From NCBI GenBank assembly GCA_023443315.1, contig JAEZVA010000018.1, positions 4,729-68,728 on the forward strand: a stretch of 64,000 nt of DNA, given 5' to 3'. Source of the DNA: Bacillota bacterium (GTDB taxonomy: Bacteria > Bacillota > Clostridia > Oscillospirales > Ruminococcaceae). Positions 50,987 through 60,611 of the stretch are shown one piece after another. The notes beneath the pieces are model-generated. The model ran no database searches. It had not been told where the DNA came from and saw only the letters and a list, made by a program, of their open reading frames with translations. Numbering within the stretch: position 1 is the first letter of the stretch; every line of letters begins with the position of its first letter. A program made the position numbers and the translations under genes.

Positions 50987-51949
50987 ATGAAAAGACAGCT
51001 TAGGAACGACTGTATTGAGGAAACCGTCGAGATAAACGGCATCCGGCAGTACTTTTTACATGTACCGTCCCAGGGCAAGCCGGTAATCCTCCATCTGCAC
51101 GGCGGACCGGGACAGTCTCAGGCGCATTTTGCCTACTGCACAAGGGCGCAGCAAGCGTATTGCACGTTTGTTTACTACGACCAGCGCGGTGCGGGCAAGA
51201 CCCAACAGCGGAGCAAAACGCCTGTGGGAGAAATCACGCTGGAAAACCTCATCGAAGACCTTAGGCAGACCATTCGGTATGTAAAGGAGCGGTATCAGAC
51301 CGACGAGGTGGTGCTGCTCGGGCACTCATGGGGATCGGTGCTCGGAACAAGCTACATCCTGCGCTATCCAAACGATGTAAAGGGCTTTATTGGCGTGGGG
51401 CAGGTGGTAGATATAGTAAAAGGGGAAGCCATCGGTTTTCAAAGACTAGTCAAAGCCGTGGAACAAAAGAATAATAACCGCGACCGAAAAGCGCTTGCTG
51501 CCCTTGCCGGATATCCGAATGAACTTTCAGGTGAGAGCTTTATAAAGCAGATGGGTAGGGTTCGTTCGCTGCAAAGCAAGTACGGCGCAACCGTAAATAT
51601 CCCAAGGTTATTAAAGGCGATGCTCAAGAGCCCGGTTTTTCGCCCTGCGGATCTATTGTCGCAGTTAAGCGGTCTTGCGCTCAATCGCAATTTGGTAAAC
51701 GAGATGCTTGGTTACAGCATTATGTCCGTAACGGAGTATCAAACGCCTGTGTGCTATGTACTGGGCGAAAACGACTGGCAGGTGCCCACCGTGCTTGCGG
51801 CGGAGTATTTCGAAAGCATCCATGCCCCAATGAAGATGCTGTATTTGGTTGGGGACGCGGGGCATATGACCGATTTTGACAACCCGCAGGGCTTCCACGA
51901 GGCGGTTGAGGCATGCCTAGAAAAGCTGTGCGCTACAATGACAAAATAA
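50987..51949 (+). CDS. Alpha/beta hydrolase, S33-like
   Basis: 320 residues. Oxyanion motif HGGPGQSQAHF, nucleophile elbow GHSWGS, an acidic residue in GENDWQVP and catalytic His in GDAGHMTDF. This fits the proline-iminopeptidase (S33) group or a related hydrolase. It has no signal peptide and lies between argH and argC with 6- and 20-base gaps. Whether it acts in arginine metabolism is unknown; a peptidase or ester hydrolase acting on N-acyl or amide derivatives is one possibility (inference). Confidence 0.88.
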   Translation: MKRQLRNDCIEETVEINGIRQYFLHVPSQGKPVILHLHGGPGQSQAHFAYCTRAQQAYCTFVYYDQRGAGKTQQRSKTPVGEITLENLIEDLRQTIRYVKERYQTDEVVLLGHSWGSVLGTSYILRYPNDVKGFIGVGQVVDIVKGEAIGFQRLVKAVEQKNNNRDRKALAALAGYPNELSGESFIKQMGRVRSLQSKYGATVNIPRLLKAMLKSPVFRPADLLSQLSGLALNRNLVNEMLGYSIMSVTEYQTPVCYVLGENDWQVPTVLAAEYFESIHAPMKMLYLVGDAGHMTDFDNPQGFHEAVEACLEKLCATMTK

Positions 51950-51969
51950 TGGTTAGGCGGGTATAATCC

Positions 51970-52908
51970 ATGAAGAAAAAGGTATTTATCGACGGTAGAG
52001 AGGGCACGACCGGCTTGCAGATTGAAGAGCGCCTGCAGGCAAGAAACGACCTGACGTTGCTTGTCATCGACAACGATAAACGCAAGGATGTTTCTGAGCG
52101 CAAGCGACTAATTAACGAAGCGGACGTCGTGTTTTTGTGCCTGCCAGACGACGCGGCAAGGGAGTCTGTGTCGCTTGTGGAGAACGACCACACCATTGTC
52201 CTTGACGCATCCACCGCCCACCGTACGCAACAGGGCTGGGCATACGGTCTGCCGGAGCTGGGCAGCACATTCCGCAAAGCCATTCAAACCGGGAAGCGCA
52301 TTGCCGTGCCGGGCTGTTACCCCACTGGTTTTGTTTCTGTCGTACACCCCTTAACCGACCTGAGCATCATTTCGGAGGATTACCCCATCACGGCATATGG
52401 TATTTCGGGCTACAGTGGTGGCGGCAAAAATTTGATTGCCGAGTACGAGCAGCCCGATCGCCACAAGCAGTACGATAGCCCCAGGCAGTATGCCTTATCG
52501 CTGTCGCACAAGCATGTGCCAGAGATGCACAAGTATTCGGGGCTTACAACCGCACCGCTGTTTAACCCTGTGGTATGCGACTACTACAAGGGCATGACCG
52601 TCAGTGTGCCCTTGTATACCTGCCTGCTAAACGTAAGGCTTACGCCAAGGGAGCTTGCATCCCAGTATGCGGCCTATTACGAGGGGCAGCCGTTTATCAC
52701 GGTGAAGTGTTATGACGAGCTACCCGAGCCAGTGATATATACAAACACCCTAGCGGGCACGAATGGGCTTGAGATTATCGTGTGCGGCAACGACGAGTAC
52801 CTCACCGTCGTCGCGCGGCTTGATAACCTAGGCAAGGGCGCGTCGGGCGCCGCGGTGCAGTGTATGAACATCGCGCTTGGGCTTGACGAAACCACGGGGT
52901 TATTATAA
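51970..52908 (+). CDS. argC: N-acetyl-gamma-glutamyl-phosphate reductase (short type)
   Basis: 312 residues. The NADP-binding start (FIDGREGTTGLQIEERL), catalytic Cys116 in PGCYPTG and GISGYSGGGKNL identify the short (type 2) ArgC. It reduces N-acetylglutamyl phosphate to the semialdehyde. ATG 51970 lies 20 bases after the hydrolase stop; a GGGCGGGTATAATCC stretch precedes it. Confidence 0.96.
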   Translation: MKKKVFIDGREGTTGLQIEERLQARNDLTLLVIDNDKRKDVSERKRLINEADVVFLCLPDDAARESVSLVENDHTIVLDASTAHRTQQGWAYGLPELGSTFRKAIQTGKRIAVPGCYPTGFVSVVHPLTDLSIISEDYPITAYGISGYSGGGKNLIAEYEQPDRHKQYDSPRQYALSLSHKHVPEMHKYSGLTTAPLFNPVVCDYYKGMTVSVPLYTCLLNVRLTPRELASQYAAYYEGQPFITVKCYDELPEPVIYTNTLAGTNGLEIIVCGNDEYLTVVARLDNLGKGASGAAVQCMNIALGLDETTGLL

Positions 52909-52978
52909 AGACTTTTCAATGCACAAGGTAAACCATGCTTTGGGAAAAACCCATGAAGGAAAGGGCAGGAGTAAAGGG

Positions 52979-54277
52979 ATGGAGAGTAAGGTCTTTTCAC
53001 AGGTGGAAGGCGGGGTAACCGCCGCCAAGGAGTTTTACGCAAACGGGGTATACTGCGGCATTAAGCAGGCGATGAAGGCGGGTGCGACCGTTACCGAGGC
53101 GTCGGCCATGGCAAACGAGCCGGTTTTGGAGCCCGCTAAGCCCGCTAAGAGGGATGTGGGCGCAATCTTTAGTACCCTGCCCTGTGCAGCGGCGGCGGTT
53201 TACACCAAAAACAAGGTCAAGGCAGCGCCGATACTTGTAACCAAGGCGCACTTAGCCGATAACAAGGCGCGCGCTATTATTGTAAACAGCGGTAACGCAA
53301 ACGCCTGCAACGCGGACGGCATGGCGGTTGCAAACGAGATGTGTGCACTTCTTGCGGGCGCGCTTTCCATCAGCCCCAGTGAAGTCATTGTGGCGTCTAC
53401 CGGCGTAATTGGCGTACCTTTACCCGTTGAAGTCATCAGCATGGGCATCGACCATCTGTGCGCGGGGTTGTGTGCCGAGGGCGGTGCGCTTGCGGCAGAA
53501 GCGATTATGACGACCGATACCTTTGCAAAGCAGGCGGCGGTGACATTTGAGATTGACGGTGTACCCTGCACCCTTGGCGGTATGGCAAAGGGCTCGGGTA
53601 TGATTCACCCTAACATGGCGACCATGCTCGGTTTTTTGACCACCGACTGCGACATTGCCCCCGAGCTGTTGCAACAGGCACTGAGTGCCTGCGTGGACGA
53701 TACCTTTAACATGGTCAGCGTGGATGGTGACACCTCCACCAACGATATGGCGTGCATCCTAGCAAACGGCGCGGCAGGCAACAAGCAGATTAACGCGACG
53801 GGCGCGTCGTACGATGTGTTTTGCGCTGCGCTCTTTAGTGTGACCACCTCGCTTGCTAGAATGCTGGCGAAGGACGGGGAGGGTGCCACCAAGCTGGTGG
53901 AATGCACCGTAACGGGTGCACCCAATAAGCATGCCGCAAGGGCTGCGGCAAAGAGCGTAATCGGCTCTAGCCTTTTTAAGGCGGCGATGTTTGGCAAGGA
54001 CGCAAACTGGGGGCGCATCCTATGCGCGCTGGGCTACGCAGACGCGGAGTTTGCTGTTGACAAAACCGACGTTACCCTGCAAGGCGCTTCGGGCAGCGTG
54101 ATGGTGTGCGAAGGGGGTGCGGGGGTCAACTTCTCGGAGGAGGAGGCTCTTGCCGTGCTGAGTGAAAGCGAGATCACCGTTTTGGTAGACCTGCATGATG
54201 GCGACTTTTCAGCCACTGCGTGGGGCTGCGACCTCACCTACGACTATGTAAAGATTAACGGCGACTACCGAACCTGA
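52979..54277 (+). CDS. argJ: Bifunctional ornithine acetyltransferase/N-acetylglutamate synthase
   Basis: 432 residues. The self-cleavage site lies in PNMATMLGF, with Thr215 as the new N-terminus of the beta chain; KGSGMIHPNMATM is the family motif. It transfers acetyl from acetylornithine to glutamate, making the route cyclic. Near residues 30-56 it has a stretch (QAMKAGATVTEASAMANEPVLEP) that I do not recall from other ArgJ proteins, between the GVYCGIK and GAIFSTLP strands. The frame overlaps argC upstream, but ATG 52979 behind AGGAG is the likely start. Confidence 0.95.
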   Translation: MESKVFSQVEGGVTAAKEFYANGVYCGIKQAMKAGATVTEASAMANEPVLEPAKPAKRDVGAIFSTLPCAAAAVYTKNKVKAAPILVTKAHLADNKARAIIVNSGNANACNADGMAVANEMCALLAGALSISPSEVIVASTGVIGVPLPVEVISMGIDHLCAGLCAEGGALAAEAIMTTDTFAKQAAVTFEIDGVPCTLGGMAKGSGMIHPNMATMLGFLTTDCDIAPELLQQALSACVDDTFNMVSVDGDTSTNDMACILANGAAGNKQINATGASYDVFCAALFSVTTSLARMLAKDGEGATKLVECTVTGAPNKHAARAAAKSVIGSSLFKAAMFGKDANWGRILCALGYADAEFAVDKTDVTLQGASGSVMVCEGGAGVNFSEEEALAVLSESEITVLVDLHDGDFSATAWGCDLTYDYVKINGDYRT

Positions 54278-54337
54278 CCCCCAAGTTTTTAGTGTTTGGT
54301 GCATCCGCACCCACGCAGAAAAGGAATGGATAGAACG

Positions 54338-55195
54338 ATGAAGATATCAAACAGCGATAAGGCGCGCGTGCTGATTGAGGCGCTGCCCTACCTGCAAAAG
54401 TATTATAACAAGGTGGTCGTCATCAAGTACGGCGGCAACGCCATGGTAAACGACGAGCTCAAGCAGGCGGTGATGAGCGACATCGTGCTGCTCTCGCTGG
54501 TGGGGGTAAAGATTGTTCTGGTGCACGGCGGCGGCCCCGAGATAACCGAGATGCTCGGCAAAATCGGCAAGGAGTCCCGTTTTGTGGGCGGGCTGCGCTA
54601 CACCGATGAGGAGACGGCGGACATCGTGCAGATGGTGCTGGCAGGGCGCATCAACAAGGATCTGGTCAGCCTTTTGACTAGCCATAAGGGCAGGGCAATG
54701 GGGCTGTGCGGCATAGACGGCAATATGCTTACCGCAAAGAAGCTCATAGCCGAGGAGGATCTCGGCTATGTAGGCGAGATCGAGAACGTGGACGTTAAGC
54801 CAATCCTTGACACGCTTGCAAACGGCTACATACCCGTTATCGCCACCGTGGCGTGCGACAGCTACGGCCAGGTGTACAACATCAACGCCGATACGGCGGC
54901 GGCGCGCATCGCGGCGGCACTTGGTGCGGAAAACCTGGTGCTGATGACCGACATCCGCGGTCTGCTGCGCGACAAGGACGACGAAAGCTCGCTAATTCCC
55001 GTAGTAAACGTCAGTGAGGTGCCTCATCTGGTTCGGCAGGGCATTATCTCGGGCGGCATGATACCCAAGGTAGAGTGCTGTGTAGAGGCGGTGCGCCGAG
55101 GTGTGCGCAAGACGTTTATCATCGACGGGCGAATCCCGCATTCCATTTTGATCGAGATGTTCTCAAACGAGGGCATCGGCACTATGTTTATCTAA
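54338..55195 (+). CDS. argB: Acetylglutamate kinase
   Basis: 285 residues, amino-acid kinase fold: VVIKYGGNAM, LVHGGGPEI, NINADTAAARIAAALGA, SGGMIPKVE. It phosphorylates N-acetylglutamate, the committed step, often inhibited by arginine. ATG 54338 follows AAAGGAATGGATAG; upstream in-frame starts at 54296 and 54326 are less well placed. Between argJ and argD. Confidence 0.97.
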   Translation: MKISNSDKARVLIEALPYLQKYYNKVVVIKYGGNAMVNDELKQAVMSDIVLLSLVGVKIVLVHGGGPEITEMLGKIGKESRFVGGLRYTDEETADIVQMVLAGRINKDLVSLLTSHKGRAMGLCGIDGNMLTAKKLIAEEDLGYVGEIENVDVKPILDTLANGYIPVIATVACDSYGQVYNINADTAAARIAAALGAENLVLMTDIRGLLRDKDDESSLIPVVNVSEVPHLVRQGIISGGMIPKVECCVEAVRRGVRKTFIIDGRIPHSILIEMFSNEGIGTMFI

Positions 55196-55229
55196 ATATC
55201 TGTTATTTTAATTAAAGGGGGAGAGCGCA

Positions 55230-56429
55230 GTGCAAACAGCGACCGATAGGGCTGGTACAATCATCTCGGACGCAAAAAGCTGCCTGATAGGCAGCTACAA
55301 CACAAACCCGGTGGTGATACAAAAGGGTGAAAACGCCCGATGCACCGGGGCAAACGGCGAGGGGTATATTGACTTCACCAGTGGCATCGGCGTAAACGCG
55401 CTGGGCTTTTGCGATGCCGAGTGGGCGCAGGCGGTAGCAAAGCAGGCGGCTACGCTCAACCACACATCCAACCTCTATTACTCCGAGCCGTGCATCCAGC
55501 TTGCAAAGCGCCTTGCCGAGCTTACGGGTCTTGCCAAGACCTTTTTTGCAAACTCGGGTGCCGAGGCAAACGAAGGGCTGATTAAGCTTGCGCGCAAGAA
55601 AAGCTTTGACAAATACGGCGAGGGCAGAAGCCGTATTATCACGCTGCAAAACTCGTTTCACGGCAGAACGGTTACCACCCTTGCCGCCACGGGGCAGGAT
55701 GCGTTTCACAACTACTTCTTTCCGTTTACCGAGGGCTTCTCTTATGCCGAAGCCAACAACATTGACAGTGTAAAGGCGTTGTGGGGCGACGACGTATGTG
55801 CCGTGCTTATTGAGGTGGTGCAGGGCGAAGGCGGCATCGTCGGGTTAAACAAGGAGTTCGTTCAAGGTGTAGAGGCACTATGCAAAGAGCACGACGCGGC
55901 GTTTTTAATCGACGAGGTTCAAACGGGCATAGGGCGTACCGGCAGCTTTTTTGCCTACCAGCAGTTTGACGTTACCCCCGACGCCATTTCCTTCGCAAAG
56001 GGCATCGGCGGCGGGCTGCCGCTTGCGGGCTTTATCGCAGGCGCACAGCATGCCGAGGTGCTTACCGCGGGTACGCATGGCACGACGTTCGGCGGCAATC
56101 CCATTGTATGCGCGGGGGCTTTGACGGTTGTCAAACGGGTATCCGACCCCGCATTTCTTGCCGAGGTACGCGCAAAAGGCGAGTATATCAGGGGACGGCT
56201 GCTTGCTATGCCGCATGTCACCGAGATATCGGGGCTTGGGTTGATGATCGGCATCTCGCTGTCCTGCGAGGCGTCGGCGGCCGACCTTGCGCGTGCGTGC
56301 GCCGACAACGGGCTGCTGATTTTAACCGCAAAGGCGAAGCTGCGTATGCTGCCGCCCCTTACCATCCCCTACGAGGACATCGACGGAGGGCTTGCAATCC
56401 TTGAAGGTGTGCTGCAAAGCGCGATGTAA
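55230..56429 (+). CDS. argD: Acetylornithine aminotransferase
   Basis: 399 residues, class III PLP aminotransferase: FANSGAEANEGLIKLAR, NSFHGRT, LIDEVQTGIGRTG, and the PLP Lys in ISFAKGIGGG. It converts N-acetylglutamate semialdehyde to acetylornithine. GTG start behind GGGGGAGAG. The stop overlaps the frame of argF upstream region by one base. Confidence 0.96.
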   Translation: MQTATDRAGTIISDAKSCLIGSYNTNPVVIQKGENARCTGANGEGYIDFTSGIGVNALGFCDAEWAQAVAKQAATLNHTSNLYYSEPCIQLAKRLAELTGLAKTFFANSGAEANEGLIKLARKKSFDKYGEGRSRIITLQNSFHGRTVTTLAATGQDAFHNYFFPFTEGFSYAEANNIDSVKALWGDDVCAVLIEVVQGEGGIVGLNKEFVQGVEALCKEHDAAFLIDEVQTGIGRTGSFFAYQQFDVTPDAISFAKGIGGGLPLAGFIAGAQHAEVLTAGTHGTTFGGNPIVCAGALTVVKRVSDPAFLAEVRAKGEYIRGRLLAMPHVTEISGLGLMIGISLSCEASAADLARACADNGLLILTAKAKLRMLPPLTIPYEDIDGGLAILEGVLQSAM

Positions 56430-56491
56430 TGGACGAACTTGCTCCACCATGCGGTGGACAAAACAATATGAGAAAAGGGCGGGGACAACCG

Positions 56492-57400
56492 ATGAAACAC
56501 TTACTGAAGATGGCGGACCTTACCGGCGAGGAGATTATTGAGCTGCTAAACCTTGCCGACCAGCTGAAGTACGAGCAGAAGCACGATATTACCCATCATC
56601 GTTTGGCGGGCAAGACGCTGGGCATGATATTCCAAAAGGCGTCCACCCGCACGCGCGTGTCGTTCGAGGTGGGGATGTACCAGCTGGGCGGTCAGGCGCT
56701 ATTCTTAAACGCAAACGACCTACAGATTGGGCGCGGCGAGCCAGTGGAGGACACCGCCCGCGTGCTCTCGCGCTACCTTGACGGCATCATGATTAGAACC
56801 TACAAGCAGCAGGAGGCGGAGGCGCTGGCAAAGTACGGCACCATCCCCGTCATCAACGGGCTGACCGACTATGCCCACCCCTGCCAGGTGCTTGCCGACC
56901 TGATGACTGTGCGCGAGTATAAGGGTGTGCTCAACGGGCTTAAGCTGTGCTACATCGGCGACGGCAACAACATGGCAAACTCGCTGATTGTTGGTGCGCT
57001 CAAGTGCGGCATGACGGTCTCTGCCGCTACCCCCAAGGGCTACGAGCCCGCTGTGACGGTGCTCGACTACGCAAACACCACCGGCGCGTTTACCCTGACA
57101 ACCGACCCCGCCGAGGCGGCTAAGGACGCGGATGTGGTCATCACCGACGTATGGGCGTCTATGGGACAGGAGCAGGAGGCGGTGCGCCGCCGTCAGGAGT
57201 TCAAGGGCTTTATGGTGGACACCGAGCTGATGAAGCATGCAAAGCCCGACGCACTGGTGCTACACTGCCTGCCCGCGCACAAGGGCGAGGAGATTGCCGC
57301 GGACGTGTTTGAACAACACGCGGGCGAAATCTTTGAAGAAGCCGAAAACCGTCTACACGCGCAAAAGGCGGTACTGGTTAAGCTGATGGGCAAGGAGTAG
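56492..57400 (+). CDS. argF: Ornithine carbamoyltransferase
   Basis: 302 residues. The carbamoyl-phosphate motif STRTRVSFE, the HPCQ motif (YAHPCQVLADLMT) and the ornithine motif HCLPAH are intact. It forms citrulline from ornithine and carbamoyl phosphate. ATG 56492 is used; GGGCGGGG lies upstream, and a small hairpin (56443-56458, TCCACC/GGTGGA) sits between argD and it. Last gene of the arginine cluster. Confidence 0.97.
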   Translation: MKHLLKMADLTGEEIIELLNLADQLKYEQKHDITHHRLAGKTLGMIFQKASTRTRVSFEVGMYQLGGQALFLNANDLQIGRGEPVEDTARVLSRYLDGIMIRTYKQQEAEALAKYGTIPVINGLTDYAHPCQVLADLMTVREYKGVLNGLKLCYIGDGNNMANSLIVGALKCGMTVSAATPKGYEPAVTVLDYANTTGAFTLTTDPAEAAKDADVVITDVWASMGQEQEAVRRRQEFKGFMVDTELMKHAKPDALVLHCLPAHKGEEIAADVFEQHAGEIFEEAENRLHAQKAVLVKLMGKE

Positions 57401-57426
57401 CTTTGCGCCTAATGATAAGAGAAGCT

Positions 57427-57461
57427 AAGACCGCATGGGATTATCCCGTGCGGTCTTTTGG
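57427..57461 (+). terminator. Terminator of the arginine cluster
   Basis: AAGACCGCA pairs with TGCGGTCTT, with inner GGGA/TCCC pairs and loop TTA, followed by TTTGG. Confidence 0.75.
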
Positions 57462-57567
57462 CATTCATTACACAGGTTTTCGTTCATACCCTACCAAAAT
57501 TGTGTTATAATAAACGCAATGGGTAATCTAAAAAAGTGTATTAAGCAGCAGAAAGCGAGGGACAACA

Positions 57568-58419
57568 ATGAACAGTATCAAAGACACCTACACACTACAC
57601 AATGGGGTGACCATGCCCTGTGTCGGGTTTGGCACATGGCAGCTTGCCGAGGGCGACCAAGCCTATAACGCGGTGCGTGGGGCTATCGAGTACGGCTACC
57701 GCCATATCGACACCGCAGCCGCCTACCAAAACGAGGTGAGCGTGGGCAAGGCCGTGCGAGAATGCGGGGTTGACCGCAGCGAGCTGTTTGTAACCACCAA
57801 GCTGTGGAACAGCGACCACGGCTATGATGCCACCCTGCGCGCGTTTGACCAAAGCATAAACAAGCTGGGGCTTGACTATGTAGACCTGTATCTGATTCAC
57901 TGGCCGGTTCCCGTTGGGCATAAGCACGACTACAAAGAGCTGAACAGTGGCTCGTGGAGGGCGTTTGAGGAGCTTTACCGCGCGGGTCGCATCAAGGCTA
58001 TTGGCGTGAGCAACTTCTTGGTTCACCATCTGAATGAGCTGATGGAAACCTGTGAGATTAAGCCGATGGTAAACCAGATCGAGCTGCACCCCGAGTACAC
58101 GCAGGAGGAGCTCGCGCAGTTCTGCAAGAACAACAACATCCTAATCCAGGCGTGGAGCCCGCTAATGCAGGGGCGCATCTTTAAGCTGCCACTTCTGCGT
58201 GAGCTTAGTGATAAGTACGGTAAGTCGGTCTCGCAGGTGGCGTTGCGCTGGTATATCCAGAAAGGCGTCGTGCCGCTGCCCAAGGCGTCGGGAAAAGAAC
58301 ACATCCAACAAAACGGCGACCTGTTTGGCTTTGCCCTTTCGGACGAGGATGTCGCGCGGATTGACGGGCTGGGCAACGCGGGCAGAATCGGCTCAGACCC
58401 CGATAACATCAATTTTTAA
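57568..58419 (+). CDS. Aldo/keto reductase
   Basis: 283 residues. The (beta/alpha)8 NADPH-dependent fold with catalytic tetrad: Asp in RHIDTAAAY, Tyr in the same stretch, Lys in VTTKLW, His in LIHWPVP; AIGVSNF and the NADP-binding IPLPKASGKEH-type end (VPLPKASGKEH) are present. It reduces aldehydes or ketones of unknown identity. ATG follows AGCGAGGGA. Single gene. Confidence 0.93.
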   Translation: MNSIKDTYTLHNGVTMPCVGFGTWQLAEGDQAYNAVRGAIEYGYRHIDTAAAYQNEVSVGKAVRECGVDRSELFVTTKLWNSDHGYDATLRAFDQSINKLGLDYVDLYLIHWPVPVGHKHDYKELNSGSWRAFEELYRAGRIKAIGVSNFLVHHLNELMETCEIKPMVNQIELHPEYTQEELAQFCKNNNILIQAWSPLMQGRIFKLPLLRELSDKYGKSVSQVALRWYIQKGVVPLPKASGKEHIQQNGDLFGFALSDEDVARIDGLGNAGRIGSDPDNINF

Positions 58420-58438
58420 GGCATTTACAAAATAATGG

Positions 58439-58466
58439 TTGACATTGGTAGTCAGGATGCTATACT
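58439..58466 (+). promoter_or_regulatory. Promoter of the CrtI-like/TetR operon
   Basis: TTGACA (58439-58444), 16-base spacer, TATACT (58461-58466). A 24-base perfect palindrome begins directly at its end. Confidence 0.65.
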
Positions 58467-58490
58467 ATTATTGAACAATTGTTCAATAAT
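58467..58490. promoter_or_regulatory. 24-bp perfect palindromic operator (TetR)
   Basis: Centre AACAATTGTT; arms of 12 bases, all pairs correct. It spans the expected transcription start of the CrtI-like gene, whose third gene downstream encodes a TetR regulator, so this is likely its operator. Confidence 0.75.
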
Positions 58491-58507
58491 TATTTGGGGG
58501 CATTCTA

Positions 58508-59980
58508 ATGACAAAACGTACGGCAATCATCGGCGCCGGGCTGGCAGGGATTAGCGCCGGTATCTATCTGCAGAAAAACGGCGTACAGACCGATCTTTTT
58601 GAGATATCCGGTCAGCCGGGCGGCATGTGTATCGCGTGGGAGCGAAAGGGCTATTGGTTTGACGGCTGCATCAACTGGATGGTGGGCACAAGAGAGGACA
58701 ACGGCTTTCATAAGATGTACCTCGAGACCGGCGCACTTTCACCCGAAACCGAGATCTACAACGCGCCCTTTATCCGCGTCGAGGTTGCCGGCGAAATGGT
58801 TGATATTCCGATGCAGGCGGATGCGTTTGAGTCGTTTTTGCTCGGGATTTCCCCCGCAGACGAAAAGCCGATTAAGGCCTTTTGCCGCAAGGTAAGAAGG
58901 ATGTCAAAAACCACCATGCCCACGGGCATTGTCAATAACGTGTCGGATCTGATTCATATGACAACAGCAGGTCTCGGCTTTCTGACTCTTGCCGGTCCCT
59001 CCATGGGGGTAACGGTCGGGGACTACGCTGCGCGTTTTGAAAGCCAGACAGTGCGTGATATTCTATACAACCTGATGCCGCCGGACTTTTCATTGTTTGC
59101 GCTAATTATGATGCTCGGCACGCGTATGGGCGGCGATGCAGGCTACCCGATCGGCGGCGCGCGGGATGTGATAAAGCGCATGATCGACAAGTATCTTTCT
59201 TTAGGCGGTACGCTGCATCTTTCCACCAAGGTGGACAGGATTGAGGTAGCAGAAGGCAAGGCAACCGCGGTGCATGCAAACGGCGTCCGCTATCCGGCAG
59301 ACGCGGTGATAGCCGCCTGCGATATGTACGATACCATCTACCGCATGCTGGATGGGCAGTACCGCCACCCGCAACTGGAGGCTATGCTGCGGGATGCGCC
59401 GTTGTTTGACCCACTGTGCATCGTGTCGTTTGGCTTAAACAAGAAGTTTGGACTTCCTTACTCAGTAAACTATTCCTGTAAGGATGAAATCTCCTGCGCT
59501 GGCGAAAAGGGAACACCCGACTATCAGGACGTGCACGGCATCTCTATCAATGCGTTTGAGTTTGACCCCACCGCGGCGCCGGACGGTCACTCCAGCGCAA
59601 TGATGCTGATGGGTGCCCCCCTTGACTACTGGCAGAACCTGCGGGATACCGACATGACCGCGTACCGTGCGCGCAAAGCGCAGCTTGCCGAAGAAGCGGT
59701 ACAGGCAATGGAGCGGCGCATACCCGGTTTTGCAGATGCCGTAGCGGTTGTGGATGTAGCAACCCCGGCGACCTATGTGCGTTATGCCAACCTATATAAG
59801 GCCTCGTGGGAGGGCTTTGCGCCGACAGCAAAAACAGTGGGACTGCAGATAAAGCCCACCATCGACGGGGTAAAGGGGCTAACTCTTGCAGGACAGTGGG
59901 TATCCGTGGGCGGCGGCATCTGTACGGCGGTCGCTTCGGGGCACAGTGCGGCAATGAAGACGCTGAGATACCTGCGCTAA
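58508..59980 (+). CDS. CrtI-type FAD-dependent oxidoreductase
   Basis: 490 residues. N-terminal FAD motif GAGLAGISAGIYLQKNG and QPGGMCIAWERKGYWFDGC, and C-terminal GLTLAGQWVSVGGGICTAVASGH, the pattern of phytoene-desaturase/retinol-saturase-type enzymes. Substrate unknown; carotenoid genes are absent, so a role in pigment synthesis is unlikely. Eighteen bases precede the TetR regulator of the same operon. ATG 58508 follows TTGGGGGC. Confidence 0.88.
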   Translation: MTKRTAIIGAGLAGISAGIYLQKNGVQTDLFEISGQPGGMCIAWERKGYWFDGCINWMVGTREDNGFHKMYLETGALSPETEIYNAPFIRVEVAGEMVDIPMQADAFESFLLGISPADEKPIKAFCRKVRRMSKTTMPTGIVNNVSDLIHMTTAGLGFLTLAGPSMGVTVGDYAARFESQTVRDILYNLMPPDFSLFALIMMLGTRMGGDAGYPIGGARDVIKRMIDKYLSLGGTLHLSTKVDRIEVAEGKATAVHANGVRYPADAVIAACDMYDTIYRMLDGQYRHPQLEAMLRDAPLFDPLCIVSFGLNKKFGLPYSVNYSCKDEISCAGEKGTPDYQDVHGISINAFEFDPTAAPDGHSSAMMLMGAPLDYWQNLRDTDMTAYRARKAQLAEEAVQAMERRIPGFADAVAVVDVATPATYVRYANLYKASWEGFAPTAKTVGLQIKPTIDGVKGLTLAGQWVSVGGGICTAVASGHSAAMKTLRYLR

Positions 59981-59997
59981 GACAGAAAGGGATGGGT

Positions 59998-60585
59998 ATG
60001 AACAAACGAGAGCAGCATAGGCAGATGCGCAAGATGCAGATTATGGAGTGCGCGATGGATCTGTTCATCACCCGAGGGTATGCGGCAACCGGAATCCGAG
60101 ATATTGCCGCGCGCCTTACCATTAGCACCGGCTTGTTTTTTAACTACTTTGAGAGCAAGGAAACGGTATATCTCGAGCTTGTTCAGGTGGGGGTCAATAC
60201 CCCCCGTGAGCTATTTCTTCAATGTCTGGGCACACCGTCGCCGATAGACGTATTTACTGAAATAGCAAAGGTGATATTTGGCGCATTGCGCGAAAGTTCG
60301 TTTACAGCAAAGATGTTTATTCTTATGATGCAAGCAGTTAGTTCCGAAAGCACGCCCGATTCGGTAAAGCAACTGGTAAGCGGCTTTGACATGGTAACGC
60401 CGATTATTGAGGTTGTCGAAAAAGGGCAGGCGGCAGGGCAGATTCGCGAGGGTAACCCCTACGCGATCGCCGTCGCCTTCTGGGGTGCGGTTCAGGGTAT
60501 TGCGGAGTATGCGGCGTTAACCCCGTCGCTGCCGCTGCCCGAGCCGGAATGGATTGTACAAATGCTAAAACCCAGCACAGAATGA
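59998..60585 (+). CDS. TetR-family regulator of the CrtI-like operon
   Basis: 195 residues. HTH at about 15-55 (AATGIRDIAARLTISTGLFFNYFESKETV); helical effector domain. GAAAGG before ATG 59998 fixes the start (an ATG at 59992 is too close). It lies 17 bases after the oxidoreductase and 26 before the SDR gene, and the palindrome at 58467-58490 is its probable operator. Confidence 0.9.
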   Translation: MNKREQHRQMRKMQIMECAMDLFITRGYAATGIRDIAARLTISTGLFFNYFESKETVYLELVQVGVNTPRELFLQCLGTPSPIDVFTEIAKVIFGALRESSFTAKMFILMMQAVSSESTPDSVKQLVSGFDMVTPIIEVVEKGQAAGQIREGNPYAIAVAFWGAVQGIAEYAALTPSLPLPEPEWIVQMLKPSTE

Positions 60586-60611
60586 TGTAAAATGAAAGGA
60601 CGTGCGCCTCT

